From contig NZ_CP108143.1 in the NCBI RefSeq assembly GCF_036206005.1, positions 496,001 to 560,000 on the forward strand: a stretch of DNA of 64,000 nt. Direction: 5' to 3'. The notes below the pieces were generated by a model. The model did no database searches and had not been told where the DNA came from. It was given only the letters and a program-made list of their open reading frames with translations. How positions within the stretch are numbered: the stretch's first letter is position 1; every line of letters starts with the position of its first letter. Position numbers and translations under genes: made by a program. The stretch is from Streptomyces sp. NBC_00178. Its GTDB lineage: Bacteria > Actinomycetota > Actinomycetes > Streptomycetales > Streptomycetaceae. Shown piece after piece: positions 55,852 through 64,000 of the stretch.

Positions 55852-58239
55852 TCAGCCCTCCCAGACCCAGTCGGCCACCTCGGGCAGGTCGCTGCCGTGC
55901 TCGCGGATCCAGTCGTGATGACGGGTCCTCACGTCCGCCATCGCCTGGCGGACGGCGACGGCGCGCACACCGAGCCCGGGAACCCGGTCGACCACGTCCA
56001 TGACCAGCCGGTAGCGGTCCAGGTCGTTGCGGACCACCATGTCGAACGGCGTGGTGGTGGTCCCCTCCTCCTTGTAGCCCCGCACATGCAGGTGCGCGTG
56101 GCCCGACCTGCGGTAGGCGAGGCGGTGCACCAGCCACGGGTAGCCGTGATAGGCGAAGATCACGGGCTTGTCCCGGGTGAAGAGGGAGTCGTACTCCGCG
56201 TCCGGCATTCCGTGCGGGTGCTCGTCGCGCGGCAGCAGCCGTGTCATGTCGACCACGTTGACGACGCGCACGGCGAGGTCGGGCAGGTGCCGGCGCAGGA
56301 GCTGCGCCGCGGCCATGGTCTCCAGCGTGGGCACGTCGCCGGCGCAGGCGAGCACGACGTCGGGCTCCCGGCTGCCGTCCTCGGTCCCCGCCCAGTCCCA
56401 CGTCCCCGCCCCGCGGGCGCAGTGGGCGCGGGCCTCGTCGAGGGTGAGCCAGTCGAAGCCCGGCTGCTTGCCCGCCACGATCACGTTGACGTAGTCCCTG
56501 CTGCGCAGCACGTGATCCGCCGTCGACAGCAGGGTGTTGGCGTCCGGCGGCAGGTAGACCCGGACCACCTCGGGGCTCTTGTTGAGGATGTGGTCGACGA
56601 AGCCGGGGTCCTGGTGCGAGAAGCCGTTGTGGTCCTGCCGCCAGACGTGCGAGGTGAGCAGGTAGTTCAGCGAGGCGATGGGCGCGCGCCAGTGCAGCCG
56701 CCGCGAGGTGCGCAGCCACTTGATGTGCTGGTTGACCATCGAGTCGACGATGTGCGCGAACGCCTCGTACGAGGAGAACAGCCCGTGCCGGCCGGTGAGG
56801 AGGTAGCCCTCCAGCCAGCCCTGGCACAGGTGCTCGGAGAGGACTTCCATCACGCGGCCGTCGCGGACCAGGTGCTCGTCCGTCGGGAGGATCTCCGCCT
56901 GCCAGGCCTTGCCGGTGACGTCGTACAGCGCGCCCAGCCGGTTGGACTCGGTCTCGTCGGGCCCCACCACGCGGAAGTCCCGCCGGCCGGAGGTGGCCGC
57001 CATGACGTCGGCGAGCAGTCCGCCCAGCACCCGGGTGGGCTCGTGCAGGACGGTCCCCGGCTTGTCGACCCGCACCGCGTGGTCCTCCAGCGGCGGGAGC
57101 GGGAGATCGCGCAGGAGCAGGCCGCCGTTGGCGTACGGGGTCGAGCCCAGGCGCGCCGTGCCCTCCGGGACGCATGCCAGGACCTGGGCCGTCGGCCGGC
57201 CGCCGGAGTCGAAGAGTTCGTGCGGCCGGTAGGAGCGCAACCACTCCTCGAGCTGGCGCAGATGACCGGGATCGTCCCGCACTCCGGGCAGGGGGACCTG
57301 ATGGGCGCGCCAGGTGCCCTCGACGGGCAGCCCGTCCACTTCCCGCGGTCCGGTCCAGCCCTTGGGGGTGCGCAGCACGATCATGGGCCAGCGGGGCCGC
57401 TCGGCGGCTTTCCCGTCCCGGGCCGCGCGCTGGAACTCCCCGATGCGGTCCAGGGCGTGGTCCATGGCGGCCGCCATCGCACGGTGGACCACGGCGGGGT
57501 CGTCGCCCTCGACGTACACCGGGTCGTGGCCGTATCCGCGCAGGAGCGCGTCGAGTTCGTCCCCTGACAGCCGGGCGAGAACGGTGGGGTTCGCGATCTT
57601 GTACCCGTTGAGGTGGAGGATCGGCAGGACGGCGCCGTCGTGCACGGGGTCGAGGAACTTGTTGGAGTGCCAGGACGCGGCCAGTGGTCCCGTCTCCGCC
57701 TCACCGTCTCCGACGACGCAGGCGACGAGCAGGTCCGGGTGGTCGAGGGCGGCGCCGTAGGCGTGGGCGAGGGCGTACCCCAGTTCACCGCCCTCGTGGA
57801 TCGATCCCGGGGTCTCCGGGGCGACGTGACTGGGCACCCCGCCGGGGAAGGAGAACTGCTTGAACAGCAGGCCCATCCCCTCGCGGTCACGGCTGACGTC
57901 GGGGTACGTCTGCGAGTAGCTGCCCTCCAGCCACGCGTTGGCGAGAACCGCCGGTCCGCCGTGCCCCGGGCCCCAGACGCAGACGGCCTCGGTGCCGCGC
58001 GCCTTCACGACCCGGTTGAGGTGCGTGTGGACCAGGTTGAGTCCGGGTGAGGTGCCCCAGTGGCCGAGCAGCCTCGGCTTGATGTGCTCGGGGGCCAGCG
58101 GCTCCTCCAGGAGGGGGTTGGCCATCAGGTAGATCTGGCCGACCGCGAGGTAGTTCGCCGCCCGCCAGTGGGCGTCGAGCGCCGCCAGCTCGTCGTCGGT
58201 CAGGGCGGAGGGCGCGGGCTGTGTACGGGCGTCGGTCAT
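55852..58239 (-). CDS. xfp: Phosphoketolase (xylulose-5-/fructose-6-phosphate)
   Basis: This 795-residue thiamine-diphosphate enzyme splits xylulose 5-phosphate (and perhaps fructose 6-phosphate) with phosphate to acetyl-phosphate and glyceraldehyde 3-phosphate (erythrose 4-phosphate). Family motifs are [86 protein letters not shown], the TPP motif [44 protein letters not shown], and [20 protein letters not shown]. Length is normal for the family. It starts 12 bp after the succinate-semialdehyde dehydrogenase stop, so the two genes form an operon. It is a route to acetyl-phosphate from pentose phosphates. Confidence 0.97.
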   Translation of the reverse strand: MTDARTQPAPSALTDDELAALDAHWRAANYLAVGQIYLMANPLLEEPLAPEHIKPRLLGHWGTSPGLNLVHTHLNRVVKARGTEAVCVWGPGHGGPAVLANAWLEGSYSQTYPDVSRDREGMGLLFKQFSFPGGVPSHVAPETPGSIHEGGELGYALAHAYGAALDHPDLLVACVVGDGEAETGPLAASWHSNKFLDPVHDGAVLPILHLNGYKIANPTVLARLSGDELDALLRGYGHDPVYVEGDDPAVVHRAMAAAMDHALDRIGEFQRAARDGKAAERPRWPMIVLRTPKGWTGPREVDGLPVEGTWRAHQVPLPGVRDDPGHLRQLEEWLRSYRPHELFDSGGRPTAQVLACVPEGTARLGSTPYANGGLLLRDLPLPPLEDHAVRVDKPGTVLHEPTRVLGGLLADVMAATSGRRDFRVVGPDETESNRLGALYDVTGKAWQAEILPTDEHLVRDGRVMEVLSEHLCQGWLEGYLLTGRHGLFSSYEAFAHIVDSMVNQHIKWLRTSRRLHWRAPIASLNYLLTSHVWRQDHNGFSHQDPGFVDHILNKSPEVVRVYLPPDANTLLSTADHVLRSRDYVNVIVAGKQPGFDWLTLDEARAHCARGAGTWDWAGTEDGSREPDVVLACAGDVPTLETMAAAQLLRRHLPDLAVRVVNVVDMTRLLPRDEHPHGMPDAEYDSLFTRDKPVIFAYHGYPWLVHRLAYRRSGHAHLHVRGYKEEGTTTTPFDMVVRNDLDRYRLVMDVVDRVPGLGVRAVAVRQAMADVRTRHHDWIREHGSDLPEVADWVWEG

Positions 58240-58251
58240 GAAGCGTCCCTC

Positions 58252-59658
58252 CTAGCGGGCGTCCGGGTCGGGGCCGTACCAGACGGTGGTCGCGTTGCAG
58301 AACTCACGGATGCCGTGACCGGCGAGTTCCCGGCCGTAGCCGGAGCGCTTCACCCCGCCGAACGGCAGCGCCGGATGCGAGGCCGTCATGCCGTTGAAGA
58401 AGACGCCGCCCGCCTCCACGTCGCGTACGCACCGGTCCATCTCCGCATCGTCACGCGTCCAGACGTTGGAACTCAGCCCGAAGGGGGTGTCGTTGGCGAG
58501 TTCCACCGCTTCGTCGAGGTCGGCCACGCGATAGAGCGTCGCCACCGGTCCGAAGGTCTCCTCGCGGTGGATGCGCATCGCCGGGGTGATGCCCGTGAGC
58601 ACGGTGGGCTCGTAGAACCAGCCGCGGCCACGGCCCTCCGGCCGCCGCCCTCCGCACAGCGCGGTGGCGCCCTTGGCCAGCGCGTCGTCGACGAGCTCCT
58701 CCAGGTCCGCACGCCCCTGTTCGCTGGAGAGGGGGCCGACCTCGGTCGTCTCCTCCAGGGGGTCACCGACGGTCAGTGCGCGCATTCCGGCGGAGAAGCG
58801 CTCGGCGAAGGCGTCGTAGACGTCCGCGTGCACGATGAAGCGTTTGGCGGCGATGCAGGACTGGCCGTTGTTCTGCACGCGGGCGTTCACCGCCGTGTCC
58901 GCGGCCTTCTCCACGTCGGCCGAGGGCAGCACGATGAAGGGGTCGCTGCCGCCGAGCTCCAGCACCGTCTTCTTCACCTCGTCGCCCGCGACGGCGGCGA
59001 CCGCCCGGCCGGCGGGCTCGCTGCCGGTCAGGGTCGCGGCGGCGACCCGGGGGTCGCGGAGGACCGCCTCGACGGCGCCCGAGCCGATGAGCAGCGTCTG
59101 GAAGCAGCCCTCGGGGAACCCGGCCCGGGTGAACAGGTCCTCGATGTACAGCGCGGTCTGCGGCACGTTCGAGGCGTGCTTGAGCAGGCCGGTGTTGCCG
59201 GCCATGAGCGCGGGCGCGGCGAAGCGCATGACCTGCCAGAGGGGGAAGTTCCACGGCATCACGGCGAGGACGACACCGAGCGGGCGGTAGTGCACCCGGG
59301 CGCGCGAGGCACCGGCGTCCTCGACGTCGGTCTCGTCGGGGTGCTCGTCGGCGAGCAGGCGCTCGGCGTTGGCCGCGTACCAGCGCATCGCCTTGGCGCA
59401 CTTGGCCGCTTCCGCGCGGGCCGCCCTGACCGGCTTGCCCATCTCCGTGGTCATGGTGCGGGCGATGTCCCGCTGGTCCTCGTCGAGGAGATCCGCGGCC
59501 CGGTTCATCAGGCGGGCGCGTTCGGCGAAGCCGGTCGTGCGGTAGCGGCGGAACGCCCGGTGGGCGGCCTCGAGCCTGCGTTCGGTCTCCCGCTCGTCCA
59601 GTGCGTCGAAGGTCCTGAGCGTCTCGCCGCTCGCGGGGTCGACCGTCGCGATGGGCAT
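58252..59658 (-). CDS. NADP-dependent succinate-semialdehyde dehydrogenase
   Basis: This 468-residue aldehyde dehydrogenase oxidises succinate semialdehyde or a similar aldehyde. Motifs are GVVLAVMPWNFPLWQVMRFAAPALMAGNTGLLKHASN (cofactor site), LTGSEPAGRAVAAVAG, the active-site Glu region LELGGSDPFIVL, the catalytic Cys268 in NNGQSCIAAKRF, and EETFGPVATLYRV. It resembles GabD2-type enzymes (start MPIATVDPASGETLRTF). It is the first gene of the operon with phosphoketolase. The link may serve GABA or pentose/aldehyde catabolism; no gabT is nearby. Confidence 0.93.
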   Translation of the reverse strand: MPIATVDPASGETLRTFDALDERETERRLEAAHRAFRRYRTTGFAERARLMNRAADLLDEDQRDIARTMTTEMGKPVRAARAEAAKCAKAMRWYAANAERLLADEHPDETDVEDAGASRARVHYRPLGVVLAVMPWNFPLWQVMRFAAPALMAGNTGLLKHASNVPQTALYIEDLFTRAGFPEGCFQTLLIGSGAVEAVLRDPRVAAATLTGSEPAGRAVAAVAGDEVKKTVLELGGSDPFIVLPSADVEKAADTAVNARVQNNGQSCIAAKRFIVHADVYDAFAERFSAGMRALTVGDPLEETTEVGPLSSEQGRADLEELVDDALAKGATALCGGRRPEGRGRGWFYEPTVLTGITPAMRIHREETFGPVATLYRVADLDEAVELANDTPFGLSSNVWTRDDAEMDRCVRDVEAGGVFFNGMTASHPALPFGGVKRSGYGRELAGHGIREFCNATTVWYGPDPDAR

Positions 59659-59806
59659 GGGTGTTCCTCCTTGCGTCGTACTTCGACCGTGCCGGGCCGC
59701 GCCACCGGGCGCAACGCGGCCCCTCGCACACGCGTACCCGGCCGGTGCGGATCATGCGTGCCGGAGCACGCCGTCCGTACCGGCCGGGCCGGTCCCGGGC
59801 CGTTCG

Positions 59807-60268
59807 TCACACGAGTTCGGCGACCGGGGTACTGCGGAAGGTACGGCCGCCGGGGAGCGGCGTACGCGGGAGCAGTCCGGTGGTGCGCGGGGACTCGGCG
59901 TAGCGCGTGAACCAGACGACTTTGCCGCCGTCGGTCCGGCAGGTGCCCCAGCTGTCGCTGAGGGCCATGACGCGGCTGAGACCGCCGCCACCGCCGTCGA
60001 GCAGCCGGGGCATCCGGGAGTCGTCGTCGGCCACGGACACCGTCAGGTGACGGCCGGTCCAGCGCAGCTCGAGGACACAGCGGTCCTCCTCGCCGACGTG
60101 CAGCCGGACGTTCGTCAGGAGCTCCTCCGCCGCCCGGCACACGGGCCGGACGTGCAGGTCGAGACTCCAGTGACGAAGGTGTGCGGCGACTATGCGCCGC
60201 ATCTGGGAAATGCGCTCTGCCGACACCGGCAGTTCGACCGAGTAGTGCCGGTCGAGTGGAACGGTCAT
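59807..60268 (-). CDS. RsbW-like ATP-binding (anti-sigma) protein
   Basis: This 153-residue protein has the HATPase_c_2 (RsbW/SpoIIAB-type) fold. It reads RISQMRRIVAAHLRHWSLDLHVRPVCRAAEELLTNVRLH, where EELLTNV is the N-box. ELRWTGRHLTVSVADDDSRMPRLLDGGGGGLSRVMALSDSWG covers the G1 (D..) and G2 (GGGGGL) boxes. Such proteins act as anti-sigma factors or serine kinases of STAS antagonists. The C-terminal ~25 residues are Pro/Arg-rich. No sigma factor or antagonist gene is adjacent. Confidence 0.88.
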   Translation of the reverse strand: MTVPLDRHYSVELPVSAERISQMRRIVAAHLRHWSLDLHVRPVCRAAEELLTNVRLHVGEEDRCVLELRWTGRHLTVSVADDDSRMPRLLDGGGGGLSRVMALSDSWGTCRTDGGKVVWFTRYAESPRTTGLLPRTPLPGGRTFRSTPVAELV

Positions 60269-60421
60269 CGTCGAGGCTCCTCACCGCGAGGCCCACGTGC
60301 TTCACCCCGTCTGTACCAACGACCCCCGAACACGAAGCGTGAGCAGTAGTCACTTCTGGGTCACTCCTCAGGGTGAGCCCGGATGGCCGGTCGCGCAACC
60401 GAGGGGCCCCGCCACCGGGGG

Positions 60422-62518
60422 TCACGGCAGGTAGGGCAGCACCTTGTCCGGGGTGAGGGGGAGTTCGCGGAGCCGGGCACCCGTGGCGTGCCGGACGGCG
60501 TTCCCGATCGCCGCCGCCGTGCCGACGATGCCGATCTCCCCGATGCCCTTGCTGCCCATGGGGTTGAGGTGGGGGTCCTCCTCGTCGATCCAGTGCGCCT
60601 GGACGTCGGGGACGTCGGCGCAGGACGGCACGTGGTAGGAGGCCAGGTCGCTCTCGGTGTAGTCCCCGAAGACGGGGTCCATGGTGCTGCCCTCGGTGAG
60701 GGCCATCCCCAGGCCCATGACCATCCCGCCGATGAACTGGGAGCGCGCGGTACGGGAGTTGAGGATGCGTCCGGCGGCGTAGACGCCGAGGAGCCGGCGC
60801 ACCCGCACCTCGCCCGTGAGGGAGTCGACGGCCACTTCGGCGAAGTGGGCGCCAAAGGCGTGGCGTGAGTACGGCGGCTCCTGCTCCGTCTCCTCCCCGG
60901 TGTCGGCGGTGACGGTGACGCCCTCCGGCGGAAGCGTCCCGCCGTGCTCCGCGAGCCGGGCCCGCAGGGCCGTGGACGCCTTGTGCACCGCCGACCCCCA
61001 GGAGGCCGTACCGGAGGAGCCGCCGGCCAGGGGCGCGGTCGGCAGGTCGCTGTTGCCGATGTCGATCGTCACGTCCTCGGGGGGCGCCTCCAGGACCGAG
61101 GCCGCGATCTGCGCGAGGACGGTGCGGGCCCCGGTGCCGATGTCGGTGGCGTTGACGCCGATCCGGTAGGAGCCGTCCGGCGCGGCGTGGGCGGAGGCGG
61201 CCGACTTCGACACGAGCACGGGATACGTCGCCGACGCGACCCCGGTGCCGATCAGCCACGGCCCTTCCTCGCGCGTCGCGGGCTGCGGGTCCCGGCCCTG
61301 CCAGCCGAACAGCCGGGCGCCCTCGGTGAGACAGCGCGCCAGGTTGCGGCTGCTGAAGGGCAGGCCGCTGTCGGGTTCGGTCCGCGGCTCGTTGCGCAGC
61401 CGGAGTTCGACCGGATCCATCCCGAGGGCGTTGGCCAGTTCGTCCATGGCCGACTCCAGCGCGTACATCCCCGAGGCCTCTCCCGGCGCGCGCATCCAGG
61501 AGGGGCTGGGCACGTCGAGGGGCACGACCAGGTGCGCGGTGCGGCTGTGGGGCGACGCGTACATGATGCGGGCGGGGACGGCCGCCTGCTCGACGAACTC
61601 CTTGATCCGCGAGGTCTGCGTCACGACCTCGTGCGAGACGGAGGTGAGCACGCCGTCGCGGCCGGCTCCCAGCCGCACCCGCTGGAGGGTGGGTGCGCGG
61701 TGGCCGACGATCGCGGCCATGTACCGGCGGGGCAGGGCCAGCGTGACCGGCAGCCCGGTGTGCCGCGCCGCCATCGCGGCGAGGACGACCTGCGGGCGCG
61801 GGGTGCCCTTGGAACCGAACCCTCCGCCGACGTGCTCGGATACGACGGTGACGGCGTCCTGACCGAGGCCCAGTGCCTGGACGAGGGTGTCGCGCACGGT
61901 GGAGGAGCCCTGGCTGGAGTCGTGGACGGTCAGGTGGCCGTCCTCCCACACGGCGGTCGAGGCGTGGGGTTCCATCGGGTGGTTGTGCAGACCGCCCAGC
62001 GTGTAGGCCGCGTCGATCCGCACGGGTGCGGCGTCGAAGGCCGCCCCGGCGTCGCCCCGTTCCCTCAGGCCCGGGAAGCCGCCGTTGGCCTCGTCCGGCA
62101 CGCGGAGGCCCGCGTGGTCCACGGTGAGGACGACGTCGTGCGCGGTGGAGGAGTACTCGACGTGCACGGCGGCCGCGCCCGCCCTGGCGGCCTCCGTGCT
62201 CTCCGCAAGGACGAGGGCGACGGGCCAGCCGCGGTGCGGCACCCGGTCGTTCTGGAGCACGGCGAGGATGGGGTCGTCCGGTTCGTTCAGCTTCGGCGCG
62301 TTGTCGTGCGTCAGGACCGTGTGCACCCCGGGCAGCGCCAGCGCGTCGGCCGTGCGGATCGCCGTGACACGTCCGCTCGGGACGGTGGCGGGCACGATCC
62401 AGCCGTGCAGGAGTGCGGGGCCGGTGTGCTCCGCGGCGTAGCGGGCACGGCCGGTCACCTTGTCCCGGCCCTCACGGCGGACGACGGGGGCACCCAGCGG
62501 CTGCGGGGAGTGGCTCAT
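60422..62518 (-). CDS. paoC: Aldehyde oxidoreductase molybdopterin subunit (PaoC-like)
   Basis: This 698-residue large subunit of a xanthine-oxidase-family enzyme binds the molybdopterin cofactor. Motifs include GRARYAAEHTGPALLHGWIVPATV, GLHNHPMEPHASTAVWEDGHLTVHDSSQGSSTVRDTL, EHVGGGFGSKG, MRAPGEASGMYALESAMDELANALGMDPVELRLRN and the catalytic Glu in MGSKGIGEIGIVG. Its length and neighbours match PaoC of E. coli (YagR), which oxidises aromatic aldehydes. It is the last gene of the leftward PaoABC-type operon. Confidence 0.9.
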   Translation of the reverse strand: MSHSPQPLGAPVVRREGRDKVTGRARYAAEHTGPALLHGWIVPATVPSGRVTAIRTADALALPGVHTVLTHDNAPKLNEPDDPILAVLQNDRVPHRGWPVALVLAESTEAARAGAAAVHVEYSSTAHDVVLTVDHAGLRVPDEANGGFPGLRERGDAGAAFDAAPVRIDAAYTLGGLHNHPMEPHASTAVWEDGHLTVHDSSQGSSTVRDTLVQALGLGQDAVTVVSEHVGGGFGSKGTPRPQVVLAAMAARHTGLPVTLALPRRYMAAIVGHRAPTLQRVRLGAGRDGVLTSVSHEVVTQTSRIKEFVEQAAVPARIMYASPHSRTAHLVVPLDVPSPSWMRAPGEASGMYALESAMDELANALGMDPVELRLRNEPRTEPDSGLPFSSRNLARCLTEGARLFGWQGRDPQPATREEGPWLIGTGVASATYPVLVSKSAASAHAAPDGSYRIGVNATDIGTGARTVLAQIAASVLEAPPEDVTIDIGNSDLPTAPLAGGSSGTASWGSAVHKASTALRARLAEHGGTLPPEGVTVTADTGEETEQEPPYSRHAFGAHFAEVAVDSLTGEVRVRRLLGVYAAGRILNSRTARSQFIGGMVMGLGMALTEGSTMDPVFGDYTESDLASYHVPSCADVPDVQAHWIDEEDPHLNPMGSKGIGEIGIVGTAAAIGNAVRHATGARLRELPLTPDKVLPYLP

Positions 62519-62594
62519 GGCGTAGGACCTCGGTTCGTCGTGGGTGCGGGCGGGGGCCGGGCCCCCTGCGCCCTGAGGTGACCGCGGGGGGGGA

Positions 62595-63590
62595 TCAGGC
62601 GGCCGCGCTGCGGGAGGTGAGCGCGGTGAGGGTGCCCACCGCGAGTCTGCGGGCGAGGTCCACCTTGAACGCGTTGTCGCGCAGGGGCGCGGCGGCGGCG
62701 AGTTCGGCCTCGGCGGCCCGGGCGAAGGTCTCCTCGGTCGCGGGGGCGCCCCGCAGCACCTCCTCCGCGGCCCGTGCGCGCCACGGCCGGTGCGCGACGC
62801 CGCCGAACGCCAGCGCGCCGTGCTCGACGTGGCCGTCGCGCACGCTCAGCACGGCGGCGACGGAGACCAGCGCGAAGGCGTACGAGGCACGGTCCCTCGC
62901 CTTTCGGTAGAGCGACCCTGCGGAGGCGACGGGGGGCGGCAGCACCACCTCGGTGATCAGCTCCCCGGGCCTGATGACCGTGTCCTGGTCGGGATTGTCG
63001 CCGGGCAGCCGGTGGAAGTCCGTGACGGGCACGGTCCGCTCCCCCTCGGGCCCGTACAGCCGGACGCCGGCGTCGAGTGCCGCGAGCGCGACGGCCATGT
63101 CGGAGGGGTGGGTGGCGACGCAGTCCCGCGAGTGGCCCAGCACCGCGAGGTCGCGATGGGCTCCTTCGCGCGCGGGGCAGCCGGAGCCGGGGACACGCTT
63201 GTTGCAGGGCTTGGAGACGTCCTGGAAGTACGGACAGCGGGTGCGCTGCAGCAGGTTCCCGCCGGTGGTCGCGGTGTTGCGGAGCTGCCCGGAAGCCCCG
63301 GCCAGCAGGGCCAGCGACAGGGCGGGGTAGCCCGTGCGTACGTCGGGGTGGGCGGCCAGGTCGCTGTTGCGCACGGTCGCACCGATCCGGAGACCGCCGT
63401 CGTCCGTCCGGGTCACGACGTCCAGGGGCAGCCGGCTGACGTCGATGAGGAGTCCGGGGGACTCCACCCCGAGTTTCATCAGGTCGACGAGGTTGGTCCC
63501 GCCGCCGAGATAGCGTGCGCCGGGACTGCCGGCCCCGGCGCGGACGGCTTCGGCCACGGTCGCGGGACGCTGGTAGGCGAAGGGTTTCAC
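62595..63590 (-). CDS. paoB: Aldehyde oxidoreductase FAD subunit (PaoB-like)
   Basis: This 331-residue subunit binds FAD (RYLGGGTNLVDLMKLGV, a CO-dehydrogenase-flavoprotein motif). It carries an insert LLQRTRCPYFQDVSKPCNKRVPGSGCPA with a fourth Cys in SRDCVATHPSDMAVALAALDAGVRL. That is the 4Fe-4S cluster-binding pattern of PaoB and is not found in ordinary xanthine dehydrogenase FAD subunits. The GTG start at 63590 overlaps the Fe-S subunit stop by GTGA. The open frame upstream of 63590 is the Fe-S gene in another phase. Confidence 0.9.
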   Translation of the reverse strand: MKPFAYQRPATVAEAVRAGAGSPGARYLGGGTNLVDLMKLGVESPGLLIDVSRLPLDVVTRTDDGGLRIGATVRNSDLAAHPDVRTGYPALSLALLAGASGQLRNTATTGGNLLQRTRCPYFQDVSKPCNKRVPGSGCPAREGAHRDLAVLGHSRDCVATHPSDMAVALAALDAGVRLYGPEGERTVPVTDFHRLPGDNPDQDTVIRPGELITEVVLPPPVASAGSLYRKARDRASYAFALVSVAAVLSVRDGHVEHGALAFGGVAHRPWRARAAEEVLRGAPATEETFARAAEAELAAAAPLRDNAFKVDLARRLAVGTLTALTSRSAAA

Positions 63591-64000
63591 GAGGCCACGT
63601 CCTCGATCGCCTCGACGATGTGCGGGTAGGCGCCGCACCGGCAGAGGTTGCCGCTCATCCGTTCCCGGATCTCGTCGGCGCCGAGGGGCGCGGGCCCCCG
63701 GGCCGCGAGCCTGGAGGGCGGCGTGACGTGGGAGGGGAAGCCGTCCTCGGCCTCGGCGAGCATGCCGAGGGCCGAGCAGAGCTGGCCGGGGGTGCAGTAG
63801 CCGCACTGGAGCGCGTCGCGTTCCAGGAAGGCCGTCTGCAGCGGGTGCAGGCGATCGCCGTCCGCCAGGCCCTCGACCGTGGTGATGCGGGCGTCCGACT
63901 GGGCGACGGCGAGGAGCAGGCAGCTGTTGGCGCGGCGACCGTCGACGAGGACGGTGCAGGCACCGCACTGGCCGTGGTCGCAGCCCTTCTTGGCCCCCGC
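63587..64000 (-). CDS. paoA: Aldehyde oxidoreductase 2Fe-2S subunit (PaoA-like), partial
   Basis: The 5' end lies outside the window. The visible 137 residues are the C-terminal part of the small iron-sulfur subunit of a xanthine-oxidase-family enzyme. They contain AKKGCDHGQCGACTVLVDG (plant-type 2Fe-2S cysteines), then RDALQCGYCTPGQLCSALGMLAE and MSGNLCRCGAYPHIVEAI (the second cluster). The gene overlaps PaoB at GTGA (63587-63590). It is probably the first of the PaoABC operon. Export by Tat, as in E. coli PaoA, cannot be checked because the N-terminus is missing. Confidence 0.95.
   Translation of the reverse strand, partial: AGAKKGCDHGQCGACTVLVDGRRANSCLLLAVAQSDARITTVEGLADGDRLHPLQTAFLERDALQCGYCTPGQLCSALGMLAEAEDGFPSHVTPPSRLAARGPAPLGADEIRERMSGNLCRCGAYPHIVEAIEDVAS

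Noticed and set aside
60944..62581. 545-codon rightward ORF over the molybdopterin subunit gene
   Set aside because: Antisense to a gene with intact xanthine-oxidase-family motifs; composition is Gly/Arg/Val-rich as in other high-GC antisense frames.

Overview
The window is chromosomal DNA of a Streptomyces or very close relative. The evidence is high GC with strong GC3, a complete whiE-type spore-pigment polyketide locus, a bifunctional geosmin synthase, families largely confined to streptomycetes (DUF5133, DUF6296, an NsdA-like regulator, a class F sortase, SchA/CurD) and a CebR-type cellulose operator. I see no rRNA, tRNA, CRISPR array, prophage or intact insertion sequence.

Layout. 0-6.6 kb: small housekeeping and unknown genes (GNAT, PepSY lipoprotein, DUF5133, DUF6296, PfkB-type sugar kinase, small phosphatase, DUF2000). 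6.6-9.2 kb: an AraC regulator and a DinB-fold gene that converge on a dead IS630-family element; that element has 31-bp inverted ends and holds an FG-GAP lipoprotein gene. 9.2-11.7 kb: epoxide-hydrolase-like enzyme, NTF2-like protein, DUF4230 membrane protein. 11.7-14.8 kb: a CebR-controlled, secreted CBM2-GH6 cellulase with a very long C-rich leader and a 32-bp hairpin repeat array downstream. 14.8-23 kb: VanZ, TPR, cysteine-free ribosomal protein L33, PAS-SpoIIE phosphatase, NsdA-like regulator, an APH-like kinase with a TTA codon, secreted amidase. 23.2-26.4 kb: geosmin synthase, an unknown protein and an ACT protein. 26.6-36.2 kb: beta-helix protein, O-methyltransferase and the whiE cluster (ORFI to ORFVII leftward, ORFVIII divergent). 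36.3-46.6 kb: PaaK-type ligase behind a perfect TetR-like operator, sortase F and a secreted partner, acyl-CoA ligase, Tat-exported serine hydrolase, SIMPL protein, carotenoid-desaturase-like oxidoreductase, DinB protein. 46.6-55.8 kb: Ser/Thr kinase with TPRs, MpaB-like oxygenase, RlmG-like methyltransferase, secreted endonuclease I, glutaminase-STAS, baeRF3 protein, small secreted protein. 55.8-64 kb: phosphoketolase with a succinate-semialdehyde dehydrogenase, an anti-sigma-like ATPase, and a PaoABC-type molybdenum aldehyde oxidoreductase cut by the window end.

How the genes work together. The clearest theme is development and sporulation: spore pigment, geosmin, an NsdA-like regulator, a gene with the rare TTA codon (bldA-dependent), SpoIIE and RsbW-type proteins. 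A second theme is saprophytic secretion: cellulase, nuclease, amidase, serine hydrolase. Several genes sit behind clean palindromic operators whose regulators are not in the window.

The most unusual structures are the IS630 relic holding a foreign lipoprotein gene at a former shared-stop TA site, the roughly 800-nt C-rich, G-poor leader of the cellulase gene, and two separate repeat arrays with a period near 32 bp (cellulase 3' end, sortase 3' end). All family calls come from reading motifs and from recall of family sequences; no database search was run.
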